From the NCBI GenBank assembly GCA_037355855.1, contig CM074766.1:2852001-2916000 (forward strand): DNA of 64,000 bases, given 5' to 3'. Each line of letters begins with the position of its first letter. The first letter of the stretch is position 1. The translations under genes and the position numbers were made by a program. Origin of the DNA: Pseudo-nitzschia pungens (lineage: Eukaryota > Bacillariophyta > Bacillariophyceae > Bacillariales > Bacillariaceae). The notes beneath the pieces are model-generated. The model did no database searches, was not told the origin of the DNA, and worked only from the letters and a program-made list of their open reading frames with translations. Below, piece by piece: positions 1 through 11,600 of the stretch.

Positions 1-2905
1 ACTGCTTGGCCTTCCACTTGGAGCAATACTGGGAACATCACTGGGCTGCCAGGTTATGGTAGGCACAATGCTTACAGTTGGTGGTAAGCTTGGTACCATG
101 CTTAGAAATGAGCTGGGCATAGCAGATGGCAATGAGCTTGGCAATGGGCTTGGAACATCACTGGGCCATGAGCTGGGAACAACACTTGGTACACTGCTTG
201 GACTGTTGGTTGGACTATTGCTCACATCACCACTGGGCTGCCAGCTCAGGCTTGGCACACCACTTACACTGGGCAATGAGCTTGGTACTGTGCTTGGCAA
301 TGAGCTTGGCACATCACTGGGCCATGAGCTGGGAACAACACTTGGTACACTGCTTGGCCTTTCGCTTGGACTATTGCTCACATCACCACTGGGCTGCCAG
401 CTCAGGCTTGGCACACCACTTACACTGGGCAATGAGCTTGGTACTGTGCTTGGCAATGAGCTTGGCACATCACTGGGCCATGAGCTGGGAACAACACTTG
501 GTACACTGCTTGGCCTTTCGCTTGGACTATTGCTCACATCACCACTGGGCTGCCAGCTCAGGCTTGGCACACCACTTACACTGGGCAATGAGCTGGGTAA
601 GGAGCTTGGCAATGAGCTTGGCATTGAGCTGGGCATAGCAGATGGTAACGAGCTTGGCACATCACTGGGCCATGAGCTGGGAACGACACTTGGTACACTG
701 CTTGGGCTTTCGCTTGGAGCACTACTGGGAACATCACTCGGCTGCCAGGTTATGGTAGGCAAAATGCTTACAGTTGGTAATGAGCTTGGAGATGAACTCA
801 TTGTAGGTAAAATACTAACAGTGGGTGATGAGCTCGGTGATGAGCTGGGGTATGAGCTGGGCATAGCAGATGGCAATGAGCTTGGCGCATCACTTGGGAA
901 TAAGCTGGGAGATGAGCTAGGCATAGCAGATGGCAATGAGCTTGGCGCATCACTTGGGAATAAGCTGGGAGATGAGCTAGGCATAGCAGATGGCAATGAG
1001 CTTGGCACATCACTGGGCCATGAGCTGGGAACAACGCTTGGTACACTGCTTGGCCTTCCGCTTGGAGCACTACTGGGAACATCACTAGGCTGCCAGGTTA
1101 TGGTAGGCACAATGCTTACAGTTGGTGGTAAGCTTGGTACCATGCTAAGAAATGAGCTAGGCATAGCAGATGGCAATGAGCTTGGAACATCACTGGGCCA
1201 TGAGCTGGGAACAACACTTGGTACACTGCTTGGCCTTTCGCTTGAACTATTGCTCACATCACCACTGGGCTGCCAGCTCAGGCTTGGCACACCACTTACA
1301 CTGGGCAATGAGCTTGGTACTGTGCTTGGCAATGAGCTTGGCACATCACTGGGCCATGAGCTGGGAACAACACTTGGTACACTGCTTGGACTGTTGCTTG
1401 GACTATTGCTCACATCACCACTGGGCTGCCAGCTCAGGCTTGGCACACCACTTACACTGGGCAATGAGCTTGGTACTGTGCTTGGCAATGAGCTTGGCAC
1501 ATCACTGGGCCATGAGCTGGGAACAACACTTGGTACACTGCTTGGCCTTTCGCTTGGACTATTGCTCACATCACCACTGGGCTGCCAGCTCAGGCTTGGC
1601 ACACCACTTACACTGGGCAATGAGCTTGGTACTGTGCTTGGCAATGAGCTTGGCACATCACTGGGCCATGAGCTGGGAACAACACTTGGTACACTGCTTG
1701 GCCTTTCGCTTGGACTATTGCTCACATCACCACTGGGCTGCCAGCTCAGGCTTGGCACACCACTTACACTGGGCAATGAGCTTGGTACTGTGCTTGGCAA
1801 TGAGCTTGGCACATCACTGGGCCATGAGCTGGGAACAACACTTGGTACACTGCTTGGACTGTTGCTTGGACTATTGCTCACATCACCACTGGGCTGCCAG
1901 CTCAGGCTTGGCACACCACTTTCACTGGGCAATGAGCTTGGTACTGTGCTTGGCAATGAGCTTGGCACATCACTGGGCCATGAGCTGGGAACAACACTTG
2001 GTACACTGCTTGGCCTTTCGCTTGGACTATTGCTCACATCACCACTGGGCTGCCAGCTCAGGCTTGGCACACCACTTACACTGGGCAATGAGCTTGGTAC
2101 TGTGCTTGGCAATGAGCTTGGCACATCACTGGGCCATGAGCTGGGAACAACACTTGGTACACTGCTTGGACTGTTGCTTGGACTATTGCTCACATCACCA
2201 CTGGGCTGCCAGCTCAGGCTTGGCACACCACTTACACTGGGCAATGAGCTTGGTACTGTGCTTGGCAATGAGCTTGGCACATCACTGGGCCATGAGCTGG
2301 GAACAACACTTGGTACACTGCTTGGACTGTTGCTTGGACTATTGCTCACATCACCACTGGGCTGCCAGCTCAGGCTTGGCACACCACTTACACTGGGCAA
2401 TGAGCTTGGTACTGTGCTTGGCAATGAGCTTGGCACATCACTGGGCCATGAGCTGGGAACAACACTTGGTACACTGCTTGGACTGTTGCTTGGACTATTG
2501 CTCACATCACCACTGGGCTGCCAGCTCAGGCTTGGCACACCACTTACACTGGGCAATGAGCTTGGTACTGTGCTTGGCAATGAGCTTGGCACATCACTGG
2601 GCCATGAGCTGGGAACAACACTTGGTACACTGCTTGGCCTTTCGCTTGGACTATTGCTCACATCACCACTGGGCTGCCAGCTCAGGCTTGGCACACCACT
2701 TACACTGGGCAATGAGCTTGGTACTGTGCTTGGCAATGAGCTTGGCACATCACTGGGCCATGAGCTGGGAACAACACTTGGTACACTGCTTGGACTGTTG
2801 CTTGGACTATTGCTCACATCACCACTGGGCTGCCAGCTCAGGCTTGGCACACCACTTACACTGGGCAATGAGCTTGGTACTGTGCTTGGCAATGAGCTTG
2901 GCACA
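1..2905 (-). pseudogene. Continuation of the PSxxPS array beyond a frameshift
   Basis: On the minus strand the PSxxPS frame stays open from about 2910 to the left window edge, including the degenerate stretch near 600-1170 (PSAMPSSYPSSSPSSSP and similar). It is out of register with the upstream coding frame. Where other units read ctgggccatgag at this spot, 2908-2920 reads ctgccataag, a 2-bp loss plus one substitution, and this gives a premature TGA at 2906-2908. The segment is therefore either the disconnected 3' part of the gene, a real allele-specific truncation, or an assembly or consensus error in a repeat. The natural C-terminus lies outside the window. Confidence 0.7.
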
Positions 2906-5900
2906 TCACTGCCATAAGCTGGGAACAACACTTGGTACACTGCTTGGACTGTTGCTTGGACTATTGCTCACATCACCACTGGGCTGCCAGCTCAGGCTTG
3001 GCACACCACTTACACTGGGCAATGAGCTTGGTACTGTGCTTGGCAATGAGCTTGGCACATTACTGGGCCATGAGCTGGGAACAACACTTGGTACACTGCT
3101 TGGACTGTTGCTTGGACTATTGCTCACATCACCACTGGGCTGCCAGCTCAGGCTTGGCACACCACTTACAATGGGCAATGAGCTTGGTACTGTGCTTGGC
3201 AATGAGCTTGGCACATCACTGGGCCATGACCTGGGAACAACACTTGGTACACCACTTGGATCTTGGCTTTGGTTGTTGATAGATAGAAGGTTGGATTGAA
3301 CATCTAGACTTGGCACACCACTTACACTGGGCAATGAGCTTGGTACTGTGCTTGGCAATGAGCTTGGCACATCACTGGGCCATGAGCTGGGAACAACACT
3401 TGGTACACTGCTTGGCCTTTCGCTTGGACTATTGCTCACATCACCACTGGGCTGCCAGCTCAGGCTTGGCACACCACTTACACTGGGCAATGAGCTTGGT
3501 ACTGTGCTTGGCAATGAGCTTGGCACATCACTGGGCCATGAGCTGGGAACAACACTTGGTACACTGCTTGGACTGTTGCTTGGACTATTGCTCACATCAC
3601 CACTGGGCTGCCAGCTCAGGCTTGGCACACCACTTACACTGGGCAATGAGCTTGGTACTGTGCTTGGCAATGAGCTTGGCACATCACTGGGCCATGAGCT
3701 GGGAACAACACTTGGTACACTGCTTGGACTGTTGCTTGGACTATTGCTCACATCACCACTGGGCTGCCAGCTCAGGCTTGGCACACCACTTACACTGGGC
3801 AATGAGCTTGGTACTGTGCTTGGCAATGAGCTTGGCACATCACTGGGCCATGAGCTGGGAACAACACTTGGTACACTGCTTGGACTGTTGCTTGGACTAT
3901 TGCTCACATCACCACTGGGCTGCCAGCTCAGGCTTGGCACACCACTTACACTGGGCAATGAGCTTGGTACTGTGCTTGGCAATGAGCTTGGCACATCACT
4001 GGGCCATGAGCTGGGAACAACACTTGGTACACTGCTTGGCCTTTCGCTTGGACTATTCCTCACATCACCACTGGGCTGCCAGCTCAGGCTTGGCACACCA
4101 CTTACACTGGGCAATGAGCTTGGTACTGTGCTTGGCAATGAGCTTGGCACATCACTGGGCCATGAGCTGGGAACAACACTTGGTACACTGCTTGGACTGT
4201 TGCTTGGACTATTGCTCACATCACCACTGGGCTGCCAGCTCAGGCTTGGCACACCACTTACACTGGGCAATGAGCTTGGTACTGTGCTTGGCAATGAGCT
4301 TGGCACATCACTGGGCCATGAGCTGGGAACAACACTTGGTACACTGCTTGGACTGTTGCTTGGACTATTGCTCACATCACCACTGGGCTGCCAGCTCAGG
4401 CTTGGCACACCACTTACACTGGGCAATGAGCTTGGTACTGTGCTTGGCAATGAGCTTGGCACATCACTGGGCCATGAGCTGGGAACAACACTTGGTACAC
4501 TGCTTGGACTGTTGCTTGGACTATTGCTCACATCACCACTGGGCTGCCAGCTCAGGCTTGGCACACCACTTACACTGGGCAATGAGCTTGGTACTGTGCT
4601 TGGCAATGAGCTTGGCACATCACTGGGCCATGAGCTGGGAACAACACTTGGTACACTGCTTGGACTGTTGCTTGGACTATTGCTCACATCACCACTGGGC
4701 TGCCAGCTCAGGCTTGGCACACCACTTACACTGGGCAATGAGCTTGGTACTGTGCTTGGCAATGAGCTTGGCACATTACTGGGCCATGAGCTGGGAACAA
4801 CACTTGGTACACCACTTGGATCTTGGCTTTGGTTGTTGATAGATAGAAGGTTGGATTGAACATCTAGACTTGGCACACCACTTACACTGGGCAATGAGCT
4901 TGGTACTGTGCTTGGCAATGAGCTTGGCACATCACTGGGCCATGAGCTGGGAACAACACTTGGTACACTGCTTGGACTGTTGCTTGGACTATTGCTCACA
5001 TCACCACTGGGCTGCCAGCTCAGGCTTGGCACACCACTTTCACTGGGCAATGAGCTTGGTACTGTGCTTGGCAATGAGCTTGGCACATCACTGGGCCATG
5101 AGCTGGGAACAACACTTGGTACACTGCTTGGCCTTTCGCTTGGACTATTGCTCACATCACCACTGGGCTGCCAGCTCAGGCTTGGCACACCACTTACACT
5201 GGGCAATGAGCTTGGTACTGTGCTTGGCAATGAGCTTGGCACATCACTGGGCCATGAGCTGGGAACAACACTTGGTACACTGCTTGGACTGTTGCTTGGA
5301 CTATTGCTCACATCACCACTGGGCTGCCAGCTCAGGCTTGGCACACCACTTACACTGGGCAATGAGCTTGGTACTGTGCTTGGCAATGAGCTTGGCACAT
5401 CACTGGGCCATGAGCTGGGAACAACACTTGGTACACTGCTTGGACTGTTGCTTGGACTATTGCTCACATCACCACTGGGCTGCCAGCTCAGGCTTGGCAC
5501 ACCACTTACACTGGGCAATGAGCTTGGTACTGTGCTTGGCAATGAGCTTGGCACATCACTGGGCCATGAGCTGGGAACAACACTTGGTACACTGCTTGGA
5601 CTGTTGCTTGGACTATTGCTCACATCACCACTGGGCTGCCAGCTCAGGCTTGGCACACCACTTACACTGGGCAATGAGCTTGGTACTGTGCTTGGCAATG
5701 AGCTTGGCACATCACTGGGCCATGAGCTGGGAACAACACTTGGTACACTGCTTGGACTGTTGCTTGGACTATTGCTCACATCACCACTGGGCTGCCAGCT
5801 CAGGCTTGGCACACCACTTACACTGGGCAATGAGCTTGGTACTGTGCTTGGCAATGAGCTTGGCACATCACTGGGCCATGAGCTGGGAACAACACTTGGT

Positions 5901-8646
5901 ACACTGCTTGGACTGTTGCTTGGACTATTGCTCACATCACCACTGGGCTGCCAGCTCAGGCTTGGCACACCACTTACACTGGGCAATGAGCTTGGTACTG
6001 TGCTTGGCAATGAGCTTGGCACATCACTGGGCCATGAGCTGGGAACAACACTTGGTACACTGCTTGGACTGTTGCTTGGACTATTGCTCACATCACCACT
6101 GGGCTGCCAGCTCAGGCTTGGCACACCACTTACACTGGGCAATGAGCTTGGTACTGTGCTTGGCAATGAGCTTGGCACATCACTGGGCCATGAGCTGGGA
6201 ACAACACTTGGTACACTGCTTGGACTGTTGCTTGGACTATTGCTCACATCACCACTGGGCTGCCAGCTCAGGCTTGGCACACCACTTACACTGGGCAATG
6301 AGCTTGGTACTGTGCTTGGCAATGAGCTTGGCACATCACTGGGCCATGAGCTGGGAACAACACTTGGTACACTGCTTGGACTGTTGCTTGGACTATTGCT
6401 CACATCACCACTGGGCTGCCAGCTCAGGCTTGGCACACCACTTACACTGGGCAATGAGCTTGGTACTGTGCTTGGCAATGAGCTTGGCACATCACTGGGC
6501 CATGAGCTGGGAACAACACTTGGTACACTGCTTGGACTGTTGCTTGGACTATTGCTCACATCACCACTGGGCTGCCAGCTCAGGCTTGGCACACCACTTA
6601 CACTGGGCAATGAGCTTGGTACTGTGCTTGGCAATGAGCTTGGCACATCACTGGGCCATGAGCTGGGAACAACACTTGGTACACTGCTTGGCCTTTCGCT
6701 TGGACTATTGCTCACATCACCACTGGGCTGCCAGCTCAGGCTTGGCACACCACTTACACTGGGCAATGAGCTTGGTACTGTGCTTGGCAATGAGCTTGGC
6801 ACATCACTGGGCCATGAGCTGGGAACAACACTTGGTACACTGCTTGGACTGTTGCTTGGACTATTGCTCACATCACCACTGGGCTGCCAGCTCAGGCTTG
6901 GCACACCACTTACACTGGGCAATGAGCTTGGTACTGTGCTTGGCAATGAGCTTGGCACATCACTGGGCCATGAGCTGGGAACAACACTTGGTACACTACT
7001 TGGATCTTGGCTTTGGTTGTTGATAGATAGAAGGTTGGATTGAACATCTAGACTTGGCACACCACTTACACTGGGCAATGAGCTTGGTACTGTGCTTGGC
7101 AATGAGCTTGGCACATCACTGGGCCATGAGCTGGGAACAACGCTTGGTACACTGCTTCGCCTTTCGCTTGGACTATTGCTCACATCACCACTGGGCTGCC
7201 AGCTCAGGCTTGGCACACCACTTACACTGGGCAATGAGCTTGGTACTGTGCTTGGCAATGAGCTTGGCACATCACTGGGCCATGAGCTGGGAACAACGCT
7301 TGGTACACTGCTTCGCCTTTCGCTTGGACTATTGCTCACATCACCACTGGGCTGCCAGCTCAGGCTTGGCACACCACTTACACTGGGCAATGAGCTTGGT
7401 ACTGTGCTTGGCAATGAGCTTGGCACATCACTGGGCCATGAGCTGGGAACAACACTTGGTACACTGCTTGGACTGTTGCTTGGACTATTGCTCACATCAC
7501 CACTGGGCTGCCAGCTCAGGCTTGGCACACCACTTACACTGGGCAATGAGCTTGGTACTGTGCTTGGCAATGAGCTTGGCACATCACTGGGCCATGAGCT
7601 GGGAACAACACTTGGTACACTGCTTGGCCTTTCGCTTGGACTATTGCTCACATCACCACTGGGCTGCCAGCTCAGGCTTGGCACACCACTTACACTGGGC
7701 AATGAGCTTGGTACTGTGCTTGGCAATGAGCTTGGCACATCACTGGGCCATGAGCTGGGAACAACACTTGGTACACTACTTGGATCTTGGCTTTGGTTGT
7801 TGATAGATAGAAGGTTGGATTGAACATCTAGACTTGGCACACCACTTACACTGGGCAATGAGCTTGGTACTGTGCTTGGCAATGAGCTTGGCACATCACT
7901 GGGCCATGAGCTGGGAACAACGCTTGGTACACTGCTTCGCCTTTCGCTTGGACTATTGCTCACATCACCACTGGGCTGCCAGCTCAGGCTTGGCACACCA
8001 CTTACACTGGGCAATGAGCTTGGTACTGTGCTTGGCAATGAGCTTGGCACATCACTGGGCCATGAGCTGGGAACAACGCTTGGTACACTGCTTCGCCTTT
8101 CGCTTGGACTATTGCTCACATCACCACTGGGCTGCCAGCTCAGGCTTGGCACACCACTTACACTGGGCAATGAGCTTGGTACTGTGCTTGGCAATGAGCT
8201 TGGCACATCACTGGGCCATGAGCTGGGAACAACACTTGGTACACTGCTTGGACTGTTGCTTGGACTATTGCTCACATCACCACTGGGCTGCCAGCTCAGG
8301 CTTGGCACACCACTTACACTGGGCAATGAGCTTGGTACTGTGCTTGGCAATGAGCTTGGCACATCACTGGGCCATGAGCTGGGAACAACACTTGGTACAC
8401 TGCTTGGCCTTTCGCTTGGACTATTGCTCACATCACCACTGGGCTGCCAGCTCAGGCTTGGCACACCACTTACACTGGGCAATGAGCTTGGTACTGTGCT
8501 TGGCAATGAGCTTGGCACATCACTGGGCCATGAGCTGGGAACAACACTTGGTACACTGCTTCGCCTTTTGCTTGGACTATTGCTCACATCACCACTGGGC
8601 TGCCAGCTCAGGCTTGGCACACCACTTAGACTGGGCAATGAGCTTA
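1..8646 (-). repeat. 156-bp tandem array encoding 52-residue PSxxPS units
   Basis: Nearly identical 156-bp units are repeated head to tail, about 54 of them, becoming degenerate between about 590 and 1170. Read on the minus strand each unit gives 52 residues built from pieces such as VPSSLPSTVPSSLPS, SGVPSLSWQPSGDVS and SSVPSVVPSSWPSD. Because 156 is a multiple of three and stops are absent, several other frames also stay open. Four units carry a diverged insert (reads QSNLLSINNQSQDPS) at about 3257, 4817, 7001 and 7781, spaced 10, 14 and 5 units apart. This spacing indicates higher-order amplification. The block 7001-7777 recurs without a visible difference at 7781-8557. Confidence 0.97.
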
Positions 8647-11600
8647 GATACGAGCGAGATAAATTTGGAGATAAGGTTGGATTGGAGCTTGGAGATAAGC
8701 TCACCGATGAACTTGGGGAAGAACTAGGTGATGAGCGGAGTATTGTTGTTGGCGTTAGGCTTGCATCAGCACCTTCGGACGAGCGTGATGATGAAGTTGG
8801 AGCTGAAGTTCTTGCAGTTCTTGCAGACGGTAGGTTGCTTGGTTGAAACGTTGGATTTGTCGTGAATATGTCGGTTTGGCTGGTAGGCGCCTCTGGTTCT
8901 GGTGATTGAAATGAGATGTCACCTTTTTCGTTTCTGTTGATTTTTGGAAAGAGAATAGGTACTTCTGATTGTGATGGAAGGAATGGTTGTGCACCAATAT
9001 CGGTTTGGTTTCCTCCTTCTGCAGCTTCAATTTGAAGCACTCCGCAAATCCCTGGCACACCCTCTAGCTGTTGTCCGAATATGTTGATGAATTCTGCAGA
9101 GCTTGGTGCACGCTCGGCTTTTGGCTCTCCCTCACAAACACACACTCCTGACCCTTGCAACCTGCGTCGTTTCTTGTCTTGGTTCTTTTTATTCTGGTTG
9201 GACATTCTATAGGAAGAGAAAAGTGACTTAATATCCACCTTATCTAACCTTCTTCGGAGACCCAGGGATGCATCAAATAAGGACAATCCAGCGTCACAAC
9301 CCTCACATGATCCTCCAACTGACAACTCAACCCGGGTTTCTACCATCTCTGCATTACACTGTTCATCTTGTAAAAGTCGTTGATGTCTGCTTCTATTCCT
9401 TCGTCTTCTGCTAGATAGTCTTGTGACTTGATTGACCTGGACTGATGTTATTTTCCGGTCGAGTGGATCACAGTATACTGAATTGACGAGGCTATTGTAT
9501 GTCGTTTGGAAACTACTTGCCAATATTTCAATGCTTGAATCAGTTACATTTCCAGCGAAGGACAATGCAGCAGTTGTGCTAAATCCACCTAGCACACTGC
9601 TGCATTCCACAACAGCCACTTCATCGAGTATCTTTACAGTTACATCGACATTTTCTTCTGCAAGCTTTTCTTGGTACGAGTCAGACACAACCTCTTTTTC
9701 GAGCTTCCCACTTACTACAGGTGTGTCAACAGGACAGAAGCAATCAGACTTCGGCCCTGCTCTTTCTGCGTCTCCTTGAAGGTCGCGTGTGATGGTGGAA
9801 GAAGAGACTGATGAGGAAATTAACTTTAGCAATTCCTTTGTTCTCAGTTTTTTGGATACTGTAGACCTCAATCTTCGAACGATATCATCACCTATGTCAG
9901 TGAACATGCTATCACTACACCCACTGCAGACTCCTGAAACAAAAAATAGCACAGGGCCATCCGCTTCTTCTTCAGAAGCTAACGGAGGATCTGAAGCTTG
10001 ATTGGAAGGCTGATCTGAAGGCATCTGCGAAGATGGATGCGTAGGTGAATGAGAAGGCAACTGAGAGGGCGTGTAAGATGGTGAATCGCTGCTTTCTTCC
10101 TCGACTTCAAAATTGTCGTCATCGTCGTCATCATCGTCTTCGAAGTCGCCTTCTGGCGGTGAAATGGTTGGTGAATCGCTGTCAATTGCACCGTTAATGC
10201 GATTTATATTTGAAGTTCCATCGTCCTCATCGAATTCAGGGCCATCATGATCGGTAGTAGATGCTGTATCTGATTCTAATTCTGCTGTGTTCAAGTCTGC
10301 AACTCGGAAGGGTTCAGGGTTCTGTTGGGCTGAGTGAAAAAAGGTGGAAGTGCTCACGCCGCTTGGATCCGCCCGGCGAGGCGTCCGATGGCGCTCCTTC
10401 GACTGCGGTTGGTGTCCACCCCCGCTCAAGCGTTGTCGGTCTTCCTGATAATGTTCTTGCTCGTGTTTGCGGTGTTGTTCGCGTTGTTCCTCGGATTTGC
10501 TAATAACCATACGAATGCCATCATTCTGGTGCTCTTTTCGCCTATACTCAGTTTGCTGTTGCATTTCTCTGCTGGTTGCCAAGTTGGTACTGCTTTCGTC
10601 CTCGCGAGCATCGCTGGGTGAAATGGTTCGTGAACTACCGCTTGCTTCTCCCGATACCAATTTGACGATCTCAACCACACGAAAGTCTGTGTTGCAGCCT
10701 TCTTGCAAGAAGCTGTTGAGCGTTATTTTCAGGGAATCTTCGAGGATCTCTATGATGTCCGTAATATCTTCTCCTGCCGACAAATCCACCGTTAAACCCG
10801 TCGAAAATGTTTTCCCGAATTTACAAGTGTTGACTTCGTACGAATCCAAAAGAGGGGCACTCCCGGTAGCAGTGGCACTATTTGCTTTGCTCAGTTCCTT
10901 GATGGAGTTTCGGAACATCGCAGTGAATTCCGCTTCGAATGGAGGCCGCTTGCCGTATGGCTGGGCATCGCAATAGCACGTATCATCGCTACTGTCATCT
11001 CCCGTCGTTGTCCAAGACGACGATGCCGTTTCTGTCGGTTGCTGTTGTAGGTGTCGACCCCACGTATCGAGCTCCGCGGCGGGCACTGTTGCCAACCACT
11101 GCTCCTGTATGGGTTCCAGTTCGATCTCCATGGCTTTTCTTCTCCTCGTCTTCCTCGGTGGATGAGAACCGGATGCCGCTTCCATCAGGTAGGATGGATC
11201 CCCAAACACGTCGATTGTGTCGGGATCACACCCCTTGCAAACGCCTTCCACCCTGAGTTCCAGCGACACGGTGCTGGTGTCGCCGTTGCGTTGGCCAATC
11301 GTCTCCACCTTGGCGCTGGTCAACCTACGAAAGAAGGGATCGCAAAAAGCCCCCTGAATGAGTTTGTTGTACGTGGAAACATATGCGGTTTCGATCGCGT
11401 TCCATTGTGGGTCGTTCGCGTCAAACGAAATGGACGGCGTCACGTCCGCGGTGGTGCTTCCCTCCTCCTGACCGACAACGAATTCCATGAGGACGCTTTT
11501 CGCAAATTTTGTATGGAGATCACCGGGTGGACAGGTTTGTTCCTCGATCTCTTGAACGGTTTCGATCAAAATCGATCTGCCATTGCCATCGCCGTCTCCT

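Noticed and set aside
798..1085. Minus-strand 95-codon frame in the degenerate array part
   Set aside because: Out of register with the PSxxPS frame; low-complexity translation without any conserved feature.
1..8646. Tandem array as CRISPR
   Set aside because: Units are contiguous 156-bp coding repeats with no unique spacers and no cas genes; the host is eukaryotic.
56..8846. Very long plus-strand open frames (up to 953 codons) reading LGNELG or HWAMSLVLC repeats
   Set aside because: They are shadows of the minus-strand PSxxPS array. A 156-bp unit without stops keeps several frames open, and the minus frame alone connects to a unique Cys-rich region.
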